The notes below the pieces were generated by a model, which saw only the letters and a program-made list of their open reading frames with translations, did not search any database and was not told the origin of the DNA. DNA of 16,032 bases, taken from contig CANIZU010000024.1 of the NCBI GenBank assembly GCA_947472115.1, positions 1 to 16,032 of the forward strand, read 5' to 3'. Position numbers and translations under genes: made by a program. Below are positions 6,085 to 13,197 of the stretch, in pieces (the first letter of the stretch is position 1; each line of letters starts with the position of its first letter). Source of the DNA: Flavobacteriales bacterium (GTDB taxonomy: Bacteria; Bacteroidota; Bacteroidia; NS11-12g; UBA955).

Positions 6085-8724
6085 GTGAGACCCAATAGCG
6101 CATATTTACACCCATCCCGATTGCCATCAATCTTTTGGTACTTGATGCTTTTTCTTTTCATTGGTGTAAACAATCAATCCAGCGCACAATCCAACCAAAC
6201 CCCAAAACGCGTCAACCATATCTACGGGATGCTTTGGGACGGAGAAACCCACGAACCCATGGCTTACGCCAATTTGTTCTACAAAAACACCGAATTTGGG
6301 GTTGGGACAAATTTTGAAGGCGAGTTCGACTTGGGTTACGGGCCCTGGCCATCAGACACAATCGAGATTGTTTATTTGGGCTTTGCAACTTATCTATTTG
6401 TGATCGACACGGTTAAACATGCTCCAATGCAAATTTATTTGCAGCGAACTATTGAAAAAACCGAAGCTGTCACTATCAAATTGGGCATTAATCCTGCAAT
6501 GAAATGGGTTGATTTGGCACAAAAAAATCGGACAAAAAACAGCCCATCGAAAATCCCATCCTACCAGTGCGAAGTGTTTTCAAAAACAACAGTTGCGATA
6601 AACAACATTTCTAAAAATCTTCAAAAAACCAAACTAGCAAAGGATGTCGGTGGATACTTTGATACGATAAGTTATCTCACCGGTGATTCAAACAAGAGTA
6701 TTCTGCCAGTGCTATTCTCTGAAGTCTTAAGCGATTTCAGTTTTCAACGTAACCCACGACTTACCAAAGAAGTGGTAAAAGCATCTCGAATTAGAGGAAT
6801 TGGAGTCACCGATGGATCATTCATCGGCCAAATGATGGGCAACACCTTTACCGGTTACAACATCTACGAAGAAAGCATGGTTGTCTTAGACAAAGGCATC
6901 CCAACACCCATTAGTCCGGGCGCAGAATTGGTTTATGACTACAAACTTGTAAACGTCGACAAACTAGGCCCAAGGCGGTTATTCCAAATCAAAGTCACGC
7001 CCAAAAATCCCAGAGATTTGGCTTTTTCTGGCTTTATTTGGATCGAAGATACTTCAGGTGCCATTGTGCGACTCAGCGTTGAAATCACAGGAACGGCAAA
7101 CTTGAATTATGTAGAAAAACTCAAGTTTTCGCAAGAATACGAAGCCGCGAAAATTGAGGATTTTGTTGTGCCCATCATCGACACTACAGACGCTAGAAGA
7201 GAACTTAATTCAAAGGGGACCACGGCCTATTTCTGCACCAAGGCAAGGGTGATGCTTGATATTGGCGAACTTTCAGAACAGGCAGCAGGGATGGTTGCTA
7301 CAAATGTGCTGACATGCAAAAACATGAAGTACAACATGGAATTCCCTAAGAAGTTTTTTGAAAATCGATTGGTCATGCTGCCCGATGCAAATAGTAAAAC
7401 CGATACCTTTTGGACAGCCCATGCGCATATTCAACAATCGCAAGAAGAAGCAAAAATCGCATCGAGAATTGACACCCTCAACAATCTACCCCGCGTTAAG
7501 ACCTACGTGGATTTGGTCAACTTCTTGGTGGACGGATATCAACGCATTGGCTTGATGGATTTTGGACCCTATTACACATTGGCAAGCTGGAACTTATATG
7601 AAGGCCCCCGACTGCGAATTGGCTATAGAACTACGCCCGCGATTTCCAAAAACTGGGTCGCTACCGGATTCCTAGCCTATGGGTTTAAAGACCAACGATA
7701 TAAATACGGGACAACGGTTGACATCTTTATTAAGAAAAGCAATTGGACCAAGCTAACGCTTTCTCATCGTTTTGATACAGAGCTTATTGGACTAACCGAC
7801 AACGACTTATATAGTCAGAGCTTATTTACTGCTTTCAACTTATTTGGCTCCAACAACATCACACTCGTGAAGCAAAGTAAGGTAAGTTTGGGGACTGACA
7901 TACGCTCTGGAATGCGCATTTCAGGATCCTTGTCGCGTGCTGATTATGAATTTCCATTTGTCAAGAATTATCGCTTCGCATACTATCCTAATTATCCTGA
8001 CACGAGTAGTATTTCAAATCAGTTGATCAACGCCTATGCATCGGTTCGATTCATTTATGAGCCTCGGAGTTATTTTGTAAGAACAGATCAGGACCGAATG
8101 ACATTTCACGCCGATGGACCGCGTGCCGAATTATACATTCAACAAGGATTAAAAGGTTTGCTCGGCTCGCAATACAACTACACCAAACTACAAGCCACTT
8201 ACCTTTACGATAAATCATGGAGTGTTATGGGAAGGACCATTGCTTATGTGGATTATGCTAAGGTTTTTGGCCAACTGCCCTACCCTTTACTTACAGTTTA
8301 CGTGGGAAATCAGAGTTTCATGTATAGCAGCAGGGCTTACAATCAAATGCGCATTTTTGAATTTGTTTCGGACCAAAGCTTACAACTGGGCTTTGAACAC
8401 CATTTCAACGGATATATTTTTAATCGCGTTCCCTTGCTGAATCATTTTAAACTTAGGGAGGTCGTTTCAAGCAAAGCCATTTACGGGACATTAAGAGATG
8501 AAAACAGGCATCTGATTCCCAAAACCTGGGATAAAAATGGTATTGGTGAAGTGCCCATCACCCAATTCAAAACTTTCGGAAATGAACCCTACTGGGAAAT
8601 GGGCTTGGGCATTGAAAACATTTTCAAGTGCATCCGCATCGATTTTATTTGGCGAATGACGTATTTAGAACCCAATTCGCATCGCAATGCCGGTATCAAG
8701 GCTAGCTTTTCAATGGGTTTCTAA
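6085..8724 (+). CDS. Outer-membrane protein: CarboxypepD_reg-like domain plus DUF5686
   Basis: The 879-residue product has a hydrophobic signal segment (FWYLMLFLFIGVNNQSSAQS, cleavage near residue 35). It is followed by a carboxypeptidase regulatory-like beta-sandwich at ~44-125 (YGMLWDGETHEPMAYANLFY... TNFEGEFDL... YLGFATY) and then a DUF5686 region to the end. The DUF5686 opening is recognisable at NPAMKWVDLAQKNR...PSYQCEVFSK (residues ~135-165). The C-terminal third alternates aromatic and polar residues like beta-barrel strands and ends with F (KASFSMGF), as outer-membrane barrels do. This domain pair is widespread in Bacteroidota and located at the outer membrane, but its biochemical role is unknown. 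The GTG at 6085 is chosen because the next in-frame ATG (6145) would remove the positively charged N-terminal part of the signal peptide; a TTG at 6121 is an alternative. There is no TonB-plug or SusD partner nearby. Confidence 0.9.
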   Translation: MRPNSAYLHPSRLPSIFWYLMLFLFIGVNNQSSAQSNQTPKRVNHIYGMLWDGETHEPMAYANLFYKNTEFGVGTNFEGEFDLGYGPWPSDTIEIVYLGFATYLFVIDTVKHAPMQIYLQRTIEKTEAVTIKLGINPAMKWVDLAQKNRTKNSPSKIPSYQCEVFSKTTVAINNISKNLQKTKLAKDVGGYFDTISYLTGDSNKSILPVLFSEVLSDFSFQRNPRLTKEVVKASRIRGIGVTDGSFIGQMMGNTFTGYNIYEESMVVLDKGIPTPISPGAELVYDYKLVNVDKLGPRRLFQIKVTPKNPRDLAFSGFIWIEDTSGAIVRLSVEITGTANLNYVEKLKFSQEYEAAKIEDFVVPIIDTTDARRELNSKGTTAYFCTKARVMLDIGELSEQAAGMVATNVLTCKNMKYNMEFPKKFFENRLVMLPDANSKTDTFWTAHAHIQQSQEEAKIASRIDTLNNLPRVKTYVDLVNFLVDGYQRIGLMDFGPYYTLASWNLYEGPRLRIGYRTTPAISKNWVATGFLAYGFKDQRYKYGTTVDIFIKKSNWTKLTLSHRFDTELIGLTDNDLYSQSLFTAFNLFGSNNITLVKQSKVSLGTDIRSGMRISGSLSRADYEFPFVKNYRFAYYPNYPDTSSISNQLINAYASVRFIYEPRSYFVRTDQDRMTFHADGPRAELYIQQGLKGLLGSQYNYTKLQATYLYDKSWSVMGRTIAYVDYAKVFGQLPYPLLTVYVGNQSFMYSSRAYNQMRIFEFVSDQSLQLGFEHHFNGYIFNRVPLLNHFKLREVVSSKAIYGTLRDENRHLIPKTWDKNGIGEVPITQFKTFGNEPYWEMGLGIENIFKCIRIDFIWRMTYLEPNSHRNAGIKASFSMGF

Positions 8725-8730
8725 ATTTCT

Positions 8731-8738
8731 TATATTTG
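8731..8738 (+). promoter_or_regulatory. -7 promoter element TATATTTG upstream of the alpha/beta hydrolase
   Basis: TATATTTG matches TAnnTTTG exactly, seven bases after the DUF5686 stop codon, with TTTT (one mismatch to TTTG) 20 bases upstream inside that gene at 8707-8710. Transcription from here would give a leader of about 115 bases before the hydrolase ATG at 8859, unusually long compared with the other promoters in this window. Confidence 0.5.
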
Positions 8739-8770
8739 TGATTATTAATAGTTCAACGAATTGAGTAAGC

Positions 8771-8839
8771 ATGAGGCAGAAACAAAACGTTGGATCTTCT
8801 TTTAAGTTAGATACAAATACAATACATCTCGAAATTTGA
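8771..8839 (+). CDS. Possible 22-residue small ORF in the hydrolase leader
   Basis: Between the TATATTTG promoter element and the hydrolase start there is an ATG-to-TGA frame encoding MRQKQNVGSSFKLDTNTIHL plus two residues. It has no clear ribosome-binding site, no hydrophobic or metal-binding pattern, and is short enough to arise by chance. It is listed because it lies inside the probable transcript leader, 19 bases before the downstream gene. No function can be assigned. Confidence 0.12.
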   Translation: MRQKQNVGSSFKLDTNTIHLEI

Positions 8840-8858
8840 TTCGTAAAAAAATCGTACA

Positions 8859-10547
8859 ATGACAATAGTAAATCGCTCAAAAATTGACCTTATTCATAAA
8901 TCCTTATTGCTTTTTATAGGCCTATTCCTACAAACTGTCACATTCGCCCAAACAGCAAAACAATGGGACGGGTATTGGAAAGGAGATCTAAGTGTTGCAG
9001 GCATGCAACTGACATTAATTTTTCATGTAAATCCACCTGCCATTGAAGGAAATGCAACTGTTTACCGATCCACACTGGACGTGCCGATGCAGCGTTTGAA
9101 GAATTTCAAAATTGATGAGACCGAAATCAAAGGCGATGAAATCACTTGGCGCTTATCCTTGCCGGCCACATTTGACGGGAAGCAAAATGCTGAAGGCTTG
9201 TTGGTTGGAAACTGGAACCAAGGCGGCAAATCTTTGCCATTGACGTTGCGCTACAGCGAGACATTGAATTCCGTTAAGCCCCAAACACCCAAACCTCCCT
9301 ACCCCTATACTTCAAAAGCGGTCGATTTTAGTCATCCTAGCGGAAAATTGAAATTCGGCGGCACATTAACCTATCCAGATACAAATTCGGTAAAAATTGA
9401 TGCGATTGCTCAGAGCATTTATCACTTGGCGCGAAAAACGCCCAATCCCGCGGATCCTACATTCAAATTACCTGCTGTTTTGTTATTGTCGGGAAGCGGT
9501 CCGCAGGACCGCGATGAAAGCCTAGGCGACCATAAGCCCTTTGTTGTTTGGGCCGATTTCTTGACAAAATTGGGCTTTGTTGTGCTTCGCGTAGATGATA
9601 GAGGTGTGGGAAGTTCCACCGGCGACCCCAAGTTTCTAGAATCCACCACCACCGCTTCCTATGTGAGTGACGCACAAGCCGCTATTCGCTTTCTTTATTC
9701 CCAGCCTATGGTTGATACCATGCGAATTTTCGTCATGGGTCATAGCGAAGGCGCAAATGTGGCAGTAAAACTAGCAAACGCACAAACCGACATATCAGGG
9801 GTAATTTCTCTAGCCGGAATGACATCCAGCGGTGTGGAGACATCTGTTTTTCAAAATCAAATCAACTGGAAAGCGTTGAAGTTAGATAGTGGTTTAATTT
9901 CGGGATTGAGTGACTTGCATCGCGAAATGATTCAGCTGGCATTTATGGTGAAATCAAATCAAACCACAAGAGATTATGCTATTTCTGACAATTCCACTAG
10001 TTCTGGTCAGTCAAAGAATGATAATTCTAGCAATAAAAACACACCGCAACAAATCGAACCCAGCACATCAGAATACGAATCACTACTAAAGGCATACATT
10101 GCAAAAAACAAAAGCGACAAAAATCTACAACGCGCCTATAAATACCAGATAAATCTATCCAATGGAGCAGCCAAAGCGACAGGCGCAAAATCTGCTCTCA
10201 ACTACCTTGCCCAAACCTATATTGGCTTAGCAACAAATCCTTGGACCAGCTATTTCCTTCAATCGGATCCCGAAATAGAATTCACTGAGCTGAAAAATTG
10301 TGATATTCTGATGGTTCAGGGATCAAAAGATCAGCAAATCGATGCCATTGGCACAGCAAAATTAGTAGACAAAATGAATGAAACTGGTGTAGGTATTACT
10401 TACCGAGAATTCCCTGGCTTAAATCATTTACTGCAACATTGTAACAATTGCGATGTCTCAGAATATTTCAATTTGGACGAAACCATTGCCATGGAGGTTA
10501 TGTCGGTCGTGGGCAACTGGCTCACGCAACGAAATCAACTTCGATAG
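8859..10547 (+). CDS. Secreted alpha/beta hydrolase (S33 / Hydrolase_4-like serine hydrolase)
   Basis: This 562-residue protein has a signal peptide (HKSLLLFIGLFLQTVTFAQ, cleavage near residue 31). A beta-rich N-terminal domain follows (residues ~35-135, starting WDGYWKGDLSVAGMQLTL), as found ahead of the hydrolase in many Bacteroidota enzymes of this type. The alpha/beta hydrolase fold runs from ~150 to the end. Catalytic residues are readable: S296 in GHSEG, D491 in GSKDQQID and H523 in GLNHLLQH. The oxyanion region shows LLSGSGPQDRDES and VDDRGVGSS. Family members are exported esterases, peptidases or acyl hydrolases; the substrate cannot be told. Between the nucleophile and the acid residue, at ~376-406, a Ser/Asn/Gln-rich low-complexity stretch interrupts the lid. 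Pairs with nothing obvious: the upstream DUF5686 gene ends 134 bases earlier and the gene downstream is convergent. Confidence 0.9.
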   Translation: MTIVNRSKIDLIHKSLLLFIGLFLQTVTFAQTAKQWDGYWKGDLSVAGMQLTLIFHVNPPAIEGNATVYRSTLDVPMQRLKNFKIDETEIKGDEITWRLSLPATFDGKQNAEGLLVGNWNQGGKSLPLTLRYSETLNSVKPQTPKPPYPYTSKAVDFSHPSGKLKFGGTLTYPDTNSVKIDAIAQSIYHLARKTPNPADPTFKLPAVLLLSGSGPQDRDESLGDHKPFVVWADFLTKLGFVVLRVDDRGVGSSTGDPKFLESTTTASYVSDAQAAIRFLYSQPMVDTMRIFVMGHSEGANVAVKLANAQTDISGVISLAGMTSSGVETSVFQNQINWKALKLDSGLISGLSDLHREMIQLAFMVKSNQTTRDYAISDNSTSSGQSKNDNSSNKNTPQQIEPSTSEYESLLKAYIAKNKSDKNLQRAYKYQINLSNGAAKATGAKSALNYLAQTYIGLATNPWTSYFLQSDPEIEFTELKNCDILMVQGSKDQQIDAIGTAKLVDKMNETGVGITYREFPGLNHLLQHCNNCDVSEYFNLDETIAMEVMSVVGNWLTQRNQLR

Positions 10548-10623
10548 TATAGCAGAGTTCTAAACCCAAAATGCACTAATCAGCGGGATAAACTTCCCGA
10601 AGCAAAATAAAATTGGAGCTACA
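10548..10623. other. Convergent intergenic gap with a weak hairpin
   Basis: The 76 bases between the convergent hydrolase and pdxA stops hold one small inverted repeat (CGGGA at 10584-10588 and TCCCG at 10595-10599, six-base loop). There is no T run on either strand, so it is at best a weak bidirectional terminator. Nothing else is visible. Confidence 0.25.
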
Positions 10624-11688
10624 TTAAAAATCAATACGGAATCGTTCCCGGCGCATATCTTCATAATCCAATGGATTGGCAAAATCCTCAGCAAACTGAT
10701 TTCGATTTCTCACCAAGTGAATTGCATCGTATACCGCGGCTCTAAAACTTGAGGTATCGGCAACTCCAGTTCCAGCGATATCATAGGCCGTTCCGTGATC
10801 AGGGCTAGTACGCACGATGGGCAAGCCAGCCGTTACGTTTACACCATCCATAAATGCCAATGTCTTGAAAGGAATTAATCCTTGATCATGATACATCGCA
10901 ATCACCGCATCGAAATTCTTGTAATTCCCACCGCCAAAAAAGCTATCCGCAGAATAAGGGCCATAAACGAGTTTTCCGCGCTTGAAATGCGTTTGAATCG
11001 CTGGCACGATCAACGTCGCCTCCTCTCTGCCCAACAAGCCATTATCGCCCGCGTGAGGATTCAACCCCAAAACAGCAATGCGTGGCTTAAGGACATTAAA
11101 GTCGTTTCTTAAGGATTCGTAAACCACTTCAATTTTCTGTTCGATTTTATCCTGGGTGAGGTGTTTACCCACTTCGGTAATTGCGACGTGTTCGGTTACC
11201 AACGCAACGCGCAGATCCTCGCTGGCCAAAATCATGGCATAATTGGTTTTACCGAAAGCTTCCGCCAAATAACCGGTATGACCTGTAAAATCTGTCGAAT
11301 GGGGAGCCACTGTGGATTTATCAATGGGTGCTGTAACCAACGCTTGCAAATGATTGACATCTGATATTGCTTTATCGAGGGCTTTCAACGCTTCCAAACC
11401 AGACGCATCCGAAGATTTACCTATGCTTAATTCAAAAACGGCATCGCTACTAACAACCAAATTCAATTTTCCGGGTTTTGCCTCGGCCGCCGTTGAAATC
11501 AAGGTATACATAGGCTCCTGCAATTCCATATGCTTTTTCCAAGCCACGAAGGTTTTGGGGTTTGCGTATAGTACAGGTGTGCAATATTTGAAAATATTTT
11601 CATCGGCAAAAACCTTGATGATGAGCTCCATACCAACACCTGAGGGATCTCCTTGGGTTATTCCAATTACGGGTATATGATTATCCAT
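10624..11688 (-). CDS. pdxA: 4-hydroxythreonine-4-phosphate dehydrogenase (vitamin B6 synthesis)
   Basis: The 354-residue product matches PdxA along its length. It begins IGITQGDPSGVGMELIIKVF. Residues corresponding to the E. coli enzyme's substrate and metal ligands are in place: H137 in FTGHTGYL, H167 in LVTEHVAI, H212 in LNPHAGDNG and H267 in AMYHDQGL. The glycine-rich GPYSADSFFGGG and late RTSPDHGTAYDIAGTG motifs are also present. PdxA oxidises 4-phosphohydroxy-L-threonine with NAD+, and the product is condensed by PdxJ toward pyridoxine 5'-phosphate in the cytoplasm. Its ATG lies within the last codons of the upstream aminopeptidase gene (shared bases 11681-11688), so it is almost certainly co-transcribed and translationally coupled. 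pdxJ is not in the window. Length is slightly above the ~330 residues usual for Proteobacteria, normal for Bacteroidota. Confidence 0.97.
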   Translation of the reverse strand: MDNHIPVIGITQGDPSGVGMELIIKVFADENIFKYCTPVLYANPKTFVAWKKHMELQEPMYTLISTAAEAKPGKLNLVVSSDAVFELSIGKSSDASGLEALKALDKAISDVNHLQALVTAPIDKSTVAPHSTDFTGHTGYLAEAFGKTNYAMILASEDLRVALVTEHVAITEVGKHLTQDKIEQKIEVVYESLRNDFNVLKPRIAVLGLNPHAGDNGLLGREEATLIVPAIQTHFKRGKLVYGPYSADSFFGGGNYKNFDAVIAMYHDQGLIPFKTLAFMDGVNVTAGLPIVRTSPDHGTAYDIAGTGVADTSSFRAAVYDAIHLVRNRNQFAEDFANPLDYEDMRRERFRIDF

Positions 11689-13060
11689 TGATCTGCTGTC
11701 TTAGAAACTCCAAAGTTAAGCGAACGCCAACACCTGTGCCACCTTTTGGAATATAATGACTTGGAGAAGTTGAAAAAGCCGTTCCAGCGATATCGATGTG
11801 AACCCATGGATACTGCGTAAAATGTCTTAAGAACATCGCCGCACTTTGAGCACCACCCTCGCCTTTTCCTAAATTTTTAATATCCGCAATACCCCCTTTT
11901 ATCTCCTCATAATACTCTTCCCACAATGGCATTTCCGCCACCCTCTCAAACACTACATCGCCAGCTTTTTTCAACGACTTAACCACTGAATCGGGGGCTT
12001 GCGCCATCAATGCCGAACCATAAGTGCCAAAAGCTCGTGCCGCCGCACCAGTTAGTGTTGCATAATCGATAACCAACTGAGGATCAAATTTCTTTGCGAA
12101 CGACAATGCATCGCCCAGAATCAAACGACCTTCTGCATCGGTATTGAGGACTTCAACGGTAGTTCCGTCGAACATGGTTATCACATCACCCGGACATGTC
12201 GCATTTTCACCCGGTCGATTGTCGGTAGAAGGAACCAAACCAATAATCCACAGAGGCCATTTCAATTTCGCCACCGCCTCAAATACGCCGGCAACAACCG
12301 CCGCACCACCCATATCGCATTTCATCATATCCATGGAATTGGGCGTTGGCTTCAAACTCAACCCACCCGTATCAAACACAACACCTTTGCCCACCAGGAC
12401 GATAGGCTGGCTATTTACTGCTTTTTTGGGCTTGTATTCTAAAACCGAAAACGTTGGTGGCTCTTGGCTTCCCTTATTTACCGCGAGCAATCCACCCATT
12501 TTAAGACTCTCTATTTGTGCTTCTCTGAAAACCTCCACTTTAAAGCCCCCATTTTCACCAATTTTTACAAATGCGTCGGCCAAATCTTGCGCATTGAGCG
12601 CGTTTACAGGTTCGTTCACCAAATCCCGGGCTGATTTTACCGCAGCTACAATAATCTTTATCTCTTCCTGCCTATCCTCTCCCTTGCCCTTTAAGGCATA
12701 TTCAATTGCAGTTTCACGAGATTTCTTCTTTAAATATTTATCAAACTGATAATCAGAGAGCAATAAGCCTTCAAAAAACGCCAACCCTTTTGCTGCATCA
12801 CAGTTGACATTTTTTACTACGACTTTTTCGATATCTTCCGACAGCATAGTAAAACTCTTAAACGCCGCCTTTCTCAATACCTCCCATTCGGCCGCAATGC
12901 TCTTTCCTTTATTAACTACCCCAATAAAACAGCCCTCTGGACCGTAGTAATGAAAGAAAGTCTCAACTGGTTTTTGATTCCAAAACTCGGCGATATTGGC
13001 TGGTAATTTTGTACTTGAAAATGACTTAACGTCATTGGCTAAAAAGATTTCTGCCTTCAT
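11681..13060 (-). CDS. Leucyl aminopeptidase family (M17) metallopeptidase
   Basis: From the ATG at 13060 this is a 459-residue protein (MKAEIFLANDVKSF...). The C-terminal catalytic domain (~170-459) is unmistakable: VGKGVVFDTGGLSLKPTPNS with the catalytic Lys at 225, MKCDMGGAAVVAGV, NTDAEGRLIL with the catalytic Arg at 312, and DYATLTGAAARAFG. These supply the two-metal site and bicarbonate/Arg pocket of cytosolic PepA-type aminopeptidases, which remove N-terminal residues from peptides as hexamers. The N-terminal domain (~1-150) is less conserved, as usual. The frame is open 69 bases further to an ATG at 13129, but the extra 23 residues are hydrophobic and atypical of a cytosolic M17 enzyme, and a promoter-like element sits just before 13060, so the shorter start is preferred. 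The gene overlaps pdxA by 8 bases at its 3' end. Confidence 0.95.
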   Translation of the reverse strand: MKAEIFLANDVKSFSSTKLPANIAEFWNQKPVETFFHYYGPEGCFIGVVNKGKSIAAEWEVLRKAAFKSFTMLSEDIEKVVVKNVNCDAAKGLAFFEGLLLSDYQFDKYLKKKSRETAIEYALKGKGEDRQEEIKIIVAAVKSARDLVNEPVNALNAQDLADAFVKIGENGGFKVEVFREAQIESLKMGGLLAVNKGSQEPPTFSVLEYKPKKAVNSQPIVLVGKGVVFDTGGLSLKPTPNSMDMMKCDMGGAAVVAGVFEAVAKLKWPLWIIGLVPSTDNRPGENATCPGDVITMFDGTTVEVLNTDAEGRLILGDALSFAKKFDPQLVIDYATLTGAAARAFGTYGSALMAQAPDSVVKSLKKAGDVVFERVAEMPLWEEYYEEIKGGIADIKNLGKGEGGAQSAAMFLRHFTQYPWVHIDIAGTAFSTSPSHYIPKGGTGVGVRLTLEFLRQQING

Positions 13061-13064
13061 GCTG

Positions 13065-13072
13065 CAAAATAA
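13065..13072 (-). promoter_or_regulatory. Possible -7 element (TTATTTTG) for the M17 peptidase-pdxA operon
   Basis: The minus strand reads TTATTTTG, one mismatch from TAnnTTTG, ending four bases before the ATG at 13060. This is the same spacing as in front of the GT9 gene and implies transcription starting at the ATG. It supports the 13060 start over 13129. No good -33 box is visible. Confidence 0.4.
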
Positions 13073-13176
13073 CGAAATCAAAGCGGTAAACCCCACTTTA
13101 TTTGCAATAATGCCCAAAGAGAAAAACACATTTACGTTTTGTGCAGAACTGACGCGAACCGAAGTGCAACTGACAT

Positions 13177-13184
13177 TAAATTTG
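13177..13184 (+). promoter_or_regulatory. -7 promoter element TAAATTTG for the tandem ligase gene
   Basis: TAAATTTG is a perfect TAnnTTTG match 13 bases before the ATG at 13198. Between them AGGAA (13186-13190) is placed as a possible ribosome-binding site seven bases from the ATG, though a start of transcription around 13189 would remove part of it. No TTTG is found at the -33 position. Confidence 0.5.
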
Positions 13185-13197
13185 TAGGAATTAGCGT

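Noticed and set aside
9496..9512. Perfect 7-base palindrome GCGGTCC-GCA-GGACCGC listed as its own repeat element
   Set aside because: It coincides exactly with the conserved SGSGPQDRD motif of the hydrolase family, so protein constraint may explain it; kept only as supporting material for the palindrome finding.
12144..12749. 201-codon forward open frame opposite the M17 peptidase
   Set aside because: It lies wholly antisense to the conserved catalytic domain and its translation is low-complexity Ser/Pro/Thr-rich; a codon-bias shadow.
13061..13129. Upstream in-frame ATG giving the M17 peptidase a 23-residue hydrophobic N-terminal extension that resembles a signal peptide
   Set aside because: M17 aminopeptidases of this type are cytosolic, the MKAEIFLA start at 13060 fits the family, and a promoter-like element lies between the two ATGs.
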